Below are positions 26,382-34,497 of a stretch of DNA of 64,000 nucleotides, piece by piece (position 1 is the stretch's first letter; each line of letters starts with the position of its first letter). The DNA is taken from the NCBI RefSeq assembly GCF_002735905.1, contig NZ_PEBD01000004.1:1-64000 (forward strand). The letters are read 5' to 3'. Both the position numbers and the translations under genes were made by a program. This DNA is from Williamsia muralis (GTDB lineage Bacteria > Actinomycetota > Actinomycetes > Mycobacteriales > Mycobacteriaceae). The notes under the pieces were generated by a model. The model did no database searches. It was not told the DNA's origin and saw only the letters and a program-made list of their open reading frames with translations.

Positions 26382-27679
26382 TGTCGAGCCGGTGGTGTCG
26401 AGTCGACGGTGCCCTCGGTGCCGGGCGGTAGGGGGGCGCGCCGGCGCCGAGACCAATGGATCACTTGATCAACTGAGACGCGGATCGGGCCTCCGCGTTC
26501 GAGTTTGGCAAGCGTCCTGGTACTGAAGAACATGTATGCACCCATCAGCAGTAGCCACGGGAGGGACACAACTACCGGGCTCGAAACATGCAGCACGACA
26601 GCTGAAATTCCTATCACGGCCGCACCGACGACAACACTGATGGGCCGCCGACGGGAAGACACTATGACGGTGACGAACGCCAGGACTGCGCCCAGTACAG
26701 CAAACGCGGCCGTCAGTGACGAGATGGCCCCTTCGGCTACGGCGTACCCGGTCGCGGCGGCGCCAGAGCCGGCCACGGTCATGGCGATGTTCCACGGCGC
26801 AAGGAACGAAGTGCGGCCGCTCAGGGGCGCCCAGGTGCGGACCGCCGTGCGTCCATCGTCAGCGGGCCGGGACAATCCGAGATCGTCGGGAAGCCAACGC
26901 GCAAGTGCAATTTGATGTTCACGGGCCTGAGAAGCGCTGGCATTCCACTCGATGGTTCCGGAATGCGATTGTGCAAAGGCCGTGGCTTCCACCGCCCACC
27001 GGCTTGTGACGAAGGCGATGCCGTACGCCCAGAACGTCACGGTTGCTACAGCTACCAGCCCCGGATATGCGGTGAGGTCAATGGCCAACCCGAGACCGAT
27101 CAGACCTCGAACCGCGTAGCCGGCGCCGACGACCAACCACAACGCCACGACAGCCGGCCGCAACGCCCGGGTGCCATCCTGCGGTCGCTCTGTGGCGACC
27201 CTCCGGAGACTTTCGTACAAGAAGGCGGCGCCGAAGACACCGACTACCGACCATGCCAGGATCGTGCCGAGGTTCAAACCGGAAACAAGGATCGCCAGCA
27301 AGACAACGACAATCAGCCGGATGGCCGCGACCGCCAGGCTGGTGGTCTTGCGCGACCCCTCCCTGCTGAGAGGCCCCGGTAGGCGGCCCCGGGCCGCACA
27401 GTCCGGATGCTGCTGATCGGACCTGAACCCGCGAATGTCGTTCCATTGGTAGCGCGCAGCATAAATCAGCAACTCGACTACGGAAATCACGATCAAAGCC
27501 CGACATACGGACTCGACGCTCAGGTCTCCCACCCCCAGAACGCCGACGACGTAGGGGACCGCGATCATCAAGCCTTTGATGAGGTCGTTGGGTCGTGGAA
27601 CCAACAGATAGCTCAACAGTGAGCGCTGAGCGGGGGAAGTCTCTTTGGATATATCGGCCGTGGGCGCCTCTGCTGTCAT
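26378..27679 (-). CDS. UbiA-like prenyltransferase, distant DPPR-synthase relative
   Basis: About 433 residues; the ATG at 27679 follows AGGAGA at eight bases. Start and early pattern (LLVPRPNDLIKGLMIAVPYVVG) fit the UbiA group. The first acidic motif reads YQWNDIRGFRSDQQHPDC, resembling YLxNDxRDxxxDxxHP of decaprenyl-phosphate phosphoribosyltransferase, though one Asp is Gly. About nine to ten membrane helices in all, and it is longer than typical UbiA (near 300), with an extra C-terminal membrane part. A transfer between a polyprenyl phosphate and a phosphorylated sugar or polyol is plausible. The second acidic motif is not clear, so activity is uncertain. Confidence 0.7.
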   Translation of the reverse strand: MTAEAPTADISKETSPAQRSLLSYLLVPRPNDLIKGLMIAVPYVVGVLGVGDLSVESVCRALIVISVVELLIYAARYQWNDIRGFRSDQQHPDCAARGRLPGPLSREGSRKTTSLAVAAIRLIVVVLLAILVSGLNLGTILAWSVVGVFGAAFLYESLRRVATERPQDGTRALRPAVVALWLVVGAGYAVRGLIGLGLAIDLTAYPGLVAVATVTFWAYGIAFVTSRWAVEATAFAQSHSGTIEWNASASQAREHQIALARWLPDDLGLSRPADDGRTAVRTWAPLSGRTSFLAPWNIAMTVAGSGAAATGYAVAEGAISSLTAAFAVLGAVLAFVTVIVSSRRRPISVVVGAAVIGISAVVLHVSSPVVVSLPWLLLMGAYMFFSTRTLAKLERGGPIRVSVDQVIHWSRRRRAPLPPGTEGTVDSTPPARQ

Positions 27680-27940
27680 CGACGGATCTCCTGCTGGCTG
27701 AATCAACCATCTGTGCGTTACGCCGGATCCGGGCCACCGCCCGCCAGCGCGGAGGCCGCCGAGATTCTTCACGGGCCGCTGCAGCAGCGTCTACCCAGCT
27801 GAAGCCGTGGGCAAACCTCTGGTGGCCGGCCGGTTCAGCCGGAAGCCCCATAGGTGGTGGAGCCTAGCAGCACCACTCGGAGGTCATTGCAGCGAACGGC
27901 AAGGGGCGGGGCAAACAGGCCGGTTGGATCAGGGTTCGCT

Positions 27941-28771
27941 CTACGGCGGGGAGTTGCGTAGCCACCGTCCTGGACCGTCGGCTTCATCATCTTGGGTGAG
28001 GGCATGCACAACAGTCGCAGAAACGACCACGATCGCCGAGTAGACGAACAGCCAGCCGATCATGGTGAACACCATTCCGAGGACACCGAATTGCTTGACC
28101 GCGCTGTTCATGATCCGGGGGAGCGCGGCCACGCTGGCGACCTGCAACACAGTGAGCCCCAACGCCGTCAGCGCACCGGTTGACCAGCGCGCCCGCGCGG
28201 GTAATCCAAGAGGTAACAGCAACGCTGGTATGGCAGTCCAGACCAGAAGCCAGATCGCGAATTGAGCTATCGCCATGAGCCAAGAGCCGACAACAGGTAC
28301 ATCATCGAGTGCTCGGGCAGCGCCGATTGCCATGGCGCCGGCGGCGACTGCGACAATCACCACGATCCACCGCCAACCCTGCCGATAGGTGGGGATCGCG
28401 CTGCTCCAAATGTGTCCGTAGCTACGGGCCAGAGCTCGGGCGTACGAGGTCCCGCTTATGACCAACATGAACACACCGACGACACCGAACGCGGTCGCCG
28501 ATGCCTCCTCGGCCCCGTCCAGGTCGCTGAGATCGAGCCCGTAATCGGATCGCAGTGCATCCGATACCGGGTCCATTGCGCCCAGTGTCCCGATGGCGAT
28601 CATCACCGGAACCAGAGAGGTGAACGACTGCGCTGCCAACGTCATCGCACGATCCACCACTCCGACCTCGAGCACCTCGAAGACGACACGGACAGCCGCG
28701 CGGCCTCGCGTAGTGGTCCGCAACCGGGCACGGGTGCGGTCGAGAACGTTGCGTGTGTCGATCATGGTCAT
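27941..28771 (-). CDS. YihY/BrkB-like inner membrane protein
   Basis: About 276 residues from the ATG at 28771; an upstream ATG at 28777 is possible. Six membrane helices follow a basic N-terminal segment. The pattern VDRAMTLAAQSFTSLVPVMIAIGTL, the YGLDLSDLDGAEEA loop, then SYARALARSYGHIW is that of the YihY/BrkB family (not RNase BN). Role in the envelope unproven. It is alone on its strand, 170 bases from lapA-like. Confidence 0.75.
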   Translation of the reverse strand: MTMIDTRNVLDRTRARLRTTTRGRAAVRVVFEVLEVGVVDRAMTLAAQSFTSLVPVMIAIGTLGAMDPVSDALRSDYGLDLSDLDGAEEASATAFGVVGVFMLVISGTSYARALARSYGHIWSSAIPTYRQGWRWIVVIVAVAAGAMAIGAARALDDVPVVGSWLMAIAQFAIWLLVWTAIPALLLPLGLPARARWSTGALTALGLTVLQVASVAALPRIMNSAVKQFGVLGMVFTMIGWLFVYSAIVVVSATVVHALTQDDEADGPGRWLRNSPP

Positions 28772-28959
28772 GAGCATCCCAGTGTGAGGGAACCTAGGTC
28801 TCCGCACCGAGAAACATGAGTGAATCAGCCCGGGTCCGAACGAATCAAAACCGCAATTGCTGCTGGCAAGCTGCTCATTGGGATCATCTTGTTCGGGAAT
28901 GCTGATCAGCGCCGGCGCGCAACTGCTTCTTGGCAGAGTGAACGGCAGCGCCGATCGGG

Positions 28960-29226
28960 CTACTGACGCTTCGCTTTTCGTTTGCTGTGTCCGCGGCCGG
29001 TGAGCACGCCGGCGACCCAGCCGAGTGCCAGGACGATGACCAAGATGAACCACAGCGGGGATTGAATGCTCACCCAGAACAGGTCCACGCTGACGCTGTT
29101 TCGATTCTGCACGATGAATACGATCGCTATGACGGTCAGGCCCAGAGCAATCCATTGCGACAGCGAGACTGCCGACAACAGTCTCTGACCAGTGGTTGGC
29201 TGCGCAATGTCGGGCTTTTTCGACAT
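28960..29226 (-). CDS. LapA-domain small membrane protein
   Basis: 88 residues, ATG at 29226. Two membrane helices: IALGLTVIAIVFIVQNRNSVSVDLFW and WFILVIVLALGWVAGVLTGRG (about 27-52 and 58-78), separated by a short turn, with a basic tail. QNRNSVSVDLFW and the GxxxG end of helix two are the lipopolysaccharide-assembly protein A (DUF1049) pattern. In actinobacteria the function is unknown. Confidence 0.8.
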   Translation of the reverse strand: MSKKPDIAQPTTGQRLLSAVSLSQWIALGLTVIAIVFIVQNRNSVSVDLFWVSIQSPLWFILVIVLALGWVAGVLTGRGHSKRKAKRQ

Positions 29227-29405
29227 GGTCCGAGCGTAGGCACTTTCGGTGATCGGCGCGCCATATCGGTGTTTCCGGTAAGTGAGTTCCTGCGATCCAT
29301 TTGGCTTCCGCCCGCTCCTCCCAGCATGTAGCTCCCGCACGCTGTTGAGCCGCGCGCCCGTGTATGAGCACGTGCGCGAGGAACAAAGCCGAGCGCCGCC
29401 GCGCA

Positions 29406-29825
29406 TCAGCCAGTTGCGGCGCCACCCACGCTGGATTCGTAGTCCTCCCATGGGATTTCGCGAAGGCCCGGGCAATGCTCGGGCGTCGGATGGTGGGCGA
29501 TGTCGATCATCCGGTCGAGGGCGTCGCGTGCGGCGGCCAGGTCTGCCATGGCTGCGGTGATGCGCTCGCGCTCGGAGGCCAGGATCTCGAAGACCTCGGG
29601 GGAGGCCGTGCCGCTGTCGACGCACGGCAGCAATTGCAGGACTACCCGGCTGGACAAGCCGGCAGTGAAGAACTGCTGGATCAGCTTCACGCGCTCGATG
29701 GCGGACTCCGGGTAGGTGCGCTGGCCACTCGAGGTGCGCTCGGACTCGAGCAGGCCCTGCTCTTCGTAATAGCGCAGCGCTCTCGTGCTCACTCCTGCGC
29801 GGACTGCGACATCGCCGATTCGCAT
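29406..29825 (-). CDS. MerR-family regulator
   Basis: About 139 residues from the ATG at 29825. The winged helix is MRIGDVAVRAGVSTRALRYYEEQGLL, then SGQRTYPESAIERVKLIQ and a dimerisation helix (EVFEILASERERITAAMADLAAARDALD). The C-terminal tail (HHPTPEHCPG) contains a single Cys and several His. The diverging SDR gene is the likely target, through the long-spacer promoter at 29864-29895. Confidence 0.85.
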   Translation of the reverse strand: MRIGDVAVRAGVSTRALRYYEEQGLLESERTSSGQRTYPESAIERVKLIQQFFTAGLSSRVVLQLLPCVDSGTASPEVFEILASERERITAAMADLAAARDALDRMIDIAHHPTPEHCPGLREIPWEDYESSVGGAATG

Positions 29826-29863
29826 GCCTTCGCCTCCTGTGATCGAGCTATCTGTGAGCAGAC

Positions 29864-29895
29864 TTGCCCTTGACGTCAACGTGAAGTTTTAGAGT
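29864..29895 (+). promoter_or_regulatory. MerR-type long-spacer promoter of the SDR gene
   Basis: -35 TTGCCC (29864-29869) and -10 TAGAGT (29890-29895) are 20 bases apart, longer than optimal, with the dyad CTTGACG-TCAA-CGTGAAG (29869-29886) within the spacer. This is the geometry MerR proteins untwist. Confidence 0.6.
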
Positions 29896-29960
29896 AGCCG
29901 ATGTCGGGCAGTTCTGGCCCGATCATAGAAACAAGATTTCTCGTAGAAGGCATGGTCCCC

Positions 29961-30686
29961 ATGGACATCACCAACCAGATCGCACTCGTCACCGGCGCAA
30001 ACCGCGGAATCGGCCGTCAATTCGTACTCGAACTCCTCGATCGTGGAGCGGGCAAGGTGTACGCGACGGCCCGCCGCCCCGAGACCTTGGAGTTCGCTGA
30101 CGACCGGGTGGTGCCACTGCGGCTCGACCTGCTCGACCACCAGTCCGTCGTGGCTGCTGCAGCGGCCGCAAGCGATGTCTCGTTGCTCGTCAACAACGCC
30201 GGCATCGCCACCGGGGCTCCGCTCGTCACCGGTGACCTGGCGGAGATTCACCGCGAGATGGACACGCACTTTTGGGGCACGCTGGACGTGATCCGGGAGT
30301 TCGCCCCCGTGCTGGCGGCCCAGGGAGGGGGTGCGGTCGTCAACGTCTTGTCTGCTCTGTCGTGGTTCACCGCTCCCGGCAGCGGGTCGTATTCTGCCGC
30401 CAAGTCGGCTGAATGGAACATGACAAACGGTGTGCGGCAGGAACTGTCATCGCAAGGGACGTTTGTGCAAGGTGTCCTGTTGGGCGCAGCCGACACGGAC
30501 ATCTCCGCCGGGTATGACGGGCCCAAAATCGATCCTCGCGACGTGCCGCGTCGCTCACTCGACGGACTGACCGACGGGTTGATCGAGGTGATCGTCGACG
30601 ACTGGACCGCGATGGTGAAGGCGTCGCTGGCCGGAGACCCGGCCGCGTTCTACTCGCAGATGAGCCAGCTCCTGGGCGCCGGCTGA
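29961..30686 (+). CDS. Short-chain dehydrogenase/reductase
   Basis: About 241 residues from the ATG at 29961; an ATG at 29952 is equally possible. The cofactor site is ALVTGANRGIGRQFV, then DLLD for the adenine ring, LLVNNAGIATG, and the catalytic Ser (SALSWF) and Tyr-Lys (YSAAKSAEW). Substrate unknown. It diverges from the MerR gene, which probably induces it in response to a small reactive compound (inference). Confidence 0.85.
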   Translation: MDITNQIALVTGANRGIGRQFVLELLDRGAGKVYATARRPETLEFADDRVVPLRLDLLDHQSVVAAAAAASDVSLLVNNAGIATGAPLVTGDLAEIHREMDTHFWGTLDVIREFAPVLAAQGGGAVVNVLSALSWFTAPGSGSYSAAKSAEWNMTNGVRQELSSQGTFVQGVLLGAADTDISAGYDGPKIDPRDVPRRSLDGLTDGLIEVIVDDWTAMVKASLAGDPAAFYSQMSQLLGAG

Positions 30687-31095
30687 GCAGTCGCCGCCGG
30701 CGACAAGGCTGTGTTGTCACCTGCGGTCGTCAGTCGGCAACAGGAGGAAGGCGAGCTCAGTGTGTGGCGCCTTCGCCTTTCGGGTGCGCGAGGGGCACGG
30801 TCGTCTTCAAGAACGAGAGTTGCTCGTCGACCACAGTAGGAAACAGCGGCTCCACGTAGGGGTCGAATCGGGCCGCCGGCGCATTCGCACCAGGATCGAC
30901 CCCGTCGGCGGTAATGGACGGCTATATGCCCTCCGCGACTGCGCTGGGGGATGAAGTTGGTGGGGCTCGTCGCCCAGGTGGCGCTTCGACAGCGAGATAG
31001 CTGTCTGTCTTGTCGGGATCGGTAGCGGGGTGGCCCGGGTGTACTCGTCCGTGTTTGTCGTCGAAGATCGACGGCACGTACGGAAGGAGTGTTTG
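30687..31095. other. Gene-poor gap with a possible gene remnant
   Basis: No intact gene or clear promoter is seen in these 409 bases, apart from the ribosome-binding site of the 31096 gene and a stretch on the minus strand at 30757-30921 that reads as a C-terminal coding fragment. Confidence 0.5.
30757..30921 (-). pseudogene. Possible 3' remnant of a lost gene
   Basis: On the minus strand, 54 codons between an in-frame TAG and a TGA read like a real protein end: PSITADGVDPGANAP, then RFDPYVEPLFPTVVDEQLSF. Third-position GC is high, unlike the frame before the TAG. No start codon or ribosome-binding site. Family not recognised. It could be chance. Confidence 0.3.
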
Positions 31096-31479
31096 ATGAC
31101 GTTACCGCGCAACCACTTTGGTAACCCCGGTCGGACCAGGGCTGGGCATCGCCCGACCCGTGAAGAGGCGCTGGCACAACTTCGGCAGCGTCAGATGCCT
31201 CTGCCGGACCGGGCCGTGGCCGCGCGAGCCATGCCCGTTGCCCCCGCCTATCGCTCGCCTGGCCTGTCCGATCGAGAAGTTCAGGTATTGCGGGCGTGGC
31301 TGGCACTCGACTCCAAATCGTCTGTCGCGCAGAGGTTGTGCATCTCGCTCGGCACGGTCAACACCCACCTCACCCGCATTCGAGTCAAGTACAGGGATGT
31401 CGGCCGAAGTGCACCCACCAAAGCAGCTCTGGTGGCACGCGCCATCCAGGATGGAATCGTCTTGATCGACGATCTCTGA
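31096..31479 (+). CDS. Stand-alone LuxR-type DNA-binding protein
   Basis: 127 residues; the ATG at 31096 follows GGAAGGAG. The first 55 residues are a basic, Pro-rich tail with no receiver domain. The rest is a LuxR helix-turn-helix: LSDREVQVLRAWLALDSKSS, VAQRLCISLGTVNTHLTRIR, then VKYRDVGRSAPTKAALVARAIQDG. That last part closely resembles the C-terminus of the response regulator at 2593-3246. Without a receiver it must be controlled by level or by a partner. It faces the permease operon. Confidence 0.75.
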   Translation: MTLPRNHFGNPGRTRAGHRPTREEALAQLRQRQMPLPDRAVAARAMPVAPAYRSPGLSDREVQVLRAWLALDSKSSVAQRLCISLGTVNTHLTRIRVKYRDVGRSAPTKAALVARAIQDGIVLIDDL

Positions 31480-31635
31480 GTCGTGGGTCGACCGGGCCCG
31501 AAACGGCTCGTCTGATACAGAGCCACCCATTACTGCAAGTTTCAGCGCAAGGCTGCTTAATCCGGGTTAGCGTTGTACCGACGTTCCGACCAGCAGGCAC
31601 GGGATGCCCTCCGTACAACGATCGAGGTGTTTCGC

Positions 31636-33120
31636 GTGCCCACGCCCCTGACAGACGCATCTTCGGCCGACAGTTCCTTACCCCCACAGGATTCGAGTCC
31701 CGAGTTGCAGCGGACTCTCGGCGGATTCCAGGTGTTCGCGATCTCCTTCGCGTTCATCTCGGTGGCGGTGGGAGTCTTCGCAACGTACGGAGACGTGCTG
31801 GTCACCGCTGGCCCGGTTGGTATCTGGCTGTGGCTGATCGCGGCAGTCGGCCAGACATTGGTTGCCCTCGTGGTCGCTCAATTCGCGGCCCGGATCGCGT
31901 TGAGCGGCTCGTCCTACCAGTGGGCGTCGAGGCTGGCGAACCCGAAGGTCGGTTGGCTGTTCGGCTGGTTGACCTTCTGGTACCTGGCCACGGCAGTCGT
32001 CGCAATGGACAGTGCGCTGGCCAGTCAGGCGTTCATGCCGCTGGTGGGGATGGATCCGAACGAGGACACCGCCCGCATCATCACGGTGATCATCATGGTC
32101 ATTCAGGCTGTCTTGGTGATTGCCTCAACCCGGTTGCTGGGCTTGATCACCTCGGGTGCTGTCGGTGTCGAGCTCGCGATCGTCGCGATACTCGTTGTCG
32201 CGCTGGCAGCGGTGGTGGTGTTCACCGGTAGCGGTGAGGTCAGCAACCTGACGTCGCGGGGAATCACCGAAGGCGACAGCAACTACTTCGCCATCGGCGG
32301 CGGACTGATGGCCGGAATGCTGATGGGACTGACCACGCTGGTGGGATTCGATTCGGCGGCCAATCTCGCCGAGGAGGCCAAGGATCCGTTCCGGAGTGTG
32401 CCGCGCGCGATCGTTGCCTCCGTGCTCGCCGCCGGGGTGGCAGGGTTTTTGTTCTTGCTCGCGCTGACCGTAGCGATCGACGATGTGGACGCGATCAGTA
32501 AGAGTGGGTCGCCGGTCGCAGCGATCATCCGAGACCAACTCGGTCCGGTGATGGAACGGATCCTCCTCGCTGCCATCGTCTTTGCGATCTTCGGCGCCGG
32601 AATGGTGGTGATGGCGGCGTGCTCACGTCAGGTGTTCGCGATGGCCCGTGATGAACGGTTCCCGGCACATGGGCTGATGCGTAAGGTCAATCCCCGGACC
32701 CAGACCCCGGTACCGGCCACCCTCCTCATCCTGGTCGTCGGTGTCGTCTTGTTGGTCGTGCTGCCCGGAGATGCGCTGATCAAGTTGATCACCGCCTCGA
32801 CACTTCTGCCTGCGCTCATCTACGGCGCCATCGTTGTGCTCTATCTGGTGGTGCGCAAGCGGTTGGAAACAAAAGAGGATGGGTTCAGCCTCGGCCGCTT
32901 CGAACTCCCCATTGCCGTGGCAGCCTTGATCTGGGTCGCCTTCGCGCTGTTCGTGTTGGTCACTCCAGGTGACTCCACCTCGTCGAACGTGATTGTCGCC
33001 GGCCTCATCCTGTTGGGTGGCGTGTACTTCGCCAAGATGATGATCTTCAACCGTGAGGTGCTCGAGACCGAGCCTGCCGGCGGCGACGCCGTCGACGCGG
33101 TTGTCGAGATGACCGAGTGA
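31636..33120 (+). CDS. APC-family amino acid/amine permease
   Basis: About 494 residues from a GTG at 31636 with GAGGTG six bases upstream. Twelve membrane helices; the first carries FQVFAISFAFISVAVGVFATYG. Further markers are GFDSAANLAEEAKDPFRSVPRAI and the SRQVFAMARDERFP loop, both typical of APC superfamily permeases of the amino-acid/GABA type. It imports an amino acid or amine by proton symport. It overlaps the FAD oxidase gene by four bases (GTGA), so permease and oxidase are made together. Confidence 0.85.
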   Translation: MPTPLTDASSADSSLPPQDSSPELQRTLGGFQVFAISFAFISVAVGVFATYGDVLVTAGPVGIWLWLIAAVGQTLVALVVAQFAARIALSGSSYQWASRLANPKVGWLFGWLTFWYLATAVVAMDSALASQAFMPLVGMDPNEDTARIITVIIMVIQAVLVIASTRLLGLITSGAVGVELAIVAILVVALAAVVVFTGSGEVSNLTSRGITEGDSNYFAIGGGLMAGMLMGLTTLVGFDSAANLAEEAKDPFRSVPRAIVASVLAAGVAGFLFLLALTVAIDDVDAISKSGSPVAAIIRDQLGPVMERILLAAIVFAIFGAGMVVMAACSRQVFAMARDERFPAHGLMRKVNPRTQTPVPATLLILVVGVVLLVVLPGDALIKLITASTLLPALIYGAIVVLYLVVRKRLETKEDGFSLGRFELPIAVAALIWVAFALFVLVTPGDSTSSNVIVAGLILLGGVYFAKMMIFNREVLETEPAGGDAVDAVVEMTE

Positions 33121-34496
33121 GCAAATCAGTGTCCGGGCCGGTAGAACTGACCGGCCGAATCGTGCGCCCCGGGGACCCGCAATATCACGAGGCGAGTTCC
33201 GGTTGGAACCTGCTGTTCACCCAGACGCCCCAGGTTGTGGTGTATCCGCAGGTCACCGAGGACATCGTCAATGCGCTCACGTGGGCACGGCAGAACGCGG
33301 TCTCGCTTCGGGTGCGTAGCGGGGGACATTGCCTCGAGGGGTGGTCGAGTGTCGACGACGGCATCGTGATCGATGTCAGTGAGATGAAATCGGTGTCGCT
33401 GGACGCGGACTCACAGACGGTGACGGTGGGCGCCGGACTCAACCAACTCGAAGCCGTGACTGCGTTGGGGCGCGCGGGCTTTGCGGCACCCACGGGAACC
33501 GAGGGCACGGTCGGACTGGTCGGCGCCACACTCGGAGGCGGTTTCGGTCTGTTGACCCGCTACCTCGGCATGGCATCGGACAACTTGTTGGCAGCCGAGA
33601 TCGTCGTCGCTGACAATGACCAAGGTGGAGAGGTCATCACGGTCGACGAGACGAGCAACCCGGATCTGCTCTGGGCGCTACGTGGTGCGGGCAACGGCAA
33701 CTTCGGGATCGTGACGTCGTTGACCTACCGCGTCCATCCGCTGGCGCAGACGATCTACGTCACCGCCACATGGTCTGGGCTCGACGATTTGCACGCTGTG
33801 TTCGATGCGTGGCAGCGCTCGGCCCCGACGACGGACAACCGGCTCACCAGCCAGATCGAGATCAGCCGCGACCAAGTCCAACTCCTGGGTGTTCTGGCAG
33901 CGGGGGCACCACATGAGGCGTTGGAATTGCTCGGTCCGATCCTGGCCGTCGGTGCACCCGAGGTGACCGCGTCGGACGCGAGCTGGGTGGACACTTACAC
34001 GGCATTCCAGATTCCGACCGACGACGAGCCGGCCAACTGGAAGTTCCAGTCCCAGTTCATCTCAGAACCGTTCCCGCCCGAAGCGATCGACCTGATCTAC
34101 CAGTACATCGCGACTGCTCCGACCGCAGAGTGCAACTACTTCACCAACGCCTTCGGAGGCGCCGCGACCCACACCGAGCCGTCGGGTGGGTCGGTATTCG
34201 CGCACCGCAACGCAATCTTCTATGCCGAGCCCGGTGCCGGATGGGGAACACGGGGAACAGGGGCCGCGTCGGCGGATCTCCTGACGACAGAGTGCTTGTC
34301 ATGGGTGGACGACTTCACGAAAGCGCTGGCGCCCTACGTTTCCGGGGCGTACAGCAACGTCCCGAACGCCGACATGGACGACTGGCAAACCGCTTACTGG
34401 GGATTTGGCGTCGAACGATTGAAGGCGATCAAAGCGCAGTACGACCCGACCGGTGTGTTCAGCTTCGAACAAGGACTTTCACAACCCGAGAGCTGA
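33117..34496 (+). CDS. Covalent FAD-linked oxidase, berberine-bridge-enzyme type
   Basis: 459 residues. The PCMH FAD domain contains RSGGHCLEGWS, whose His is the residue linked to FAD in this family. TEGTVGLVGATLGGGFG lies where bicovalent members have a Cys; none is present, so FAD should be held by His alone. The substrate domain ends in YWGFGVERLKAIKAQYDP and FSFEQGL, the BBE C-terminus. These enzymes oxidise alcohols, sugars or amines with O2. Coupling to an APC permease suggests that its substrate is imported by that permease (inference). Confidence 0.85.
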   Translation: MSKSVSGPVELTGRIVRPGDPQYHEASSGWNLLFTQTPQVVVYPQVTEDIVNALTWARQNAVSLRVRSGGHCLEGWSSVDDGIVIDVSEMKSVSLDADSQTVTVGAGLNQLEAVTALGRAGFAAPTGTEGTVGLVGATLGGGFGLLTRYLGMASDNLLAAEIVVADNDQGGEVITVDETSNPDLLWALRGAGNGNFGIVTSLTYRVHPLAQTIYVTATWSGLDDLHAVFDAWQRSAPTTDNRLTSQIEISRDQVQLLGVLAAGAPHEALELLGPILAVGAPEVTASDASWVDTYTAFQIPTDDEPANWKFQSQFISEPFPPEAIDLIYQYIATAPTAECNYFTNAFGGAATHTEPSGGSVFAHRNAIFYAEPGAGWGTRGTGAASADLLTTECLSWVDDFTKALAPYVSGAYSNVPNADMDDWQTAYWGFGVERLKAIKAQYDPTGVFSFEQGLSQPES

Positions 34497-34497
34497 A

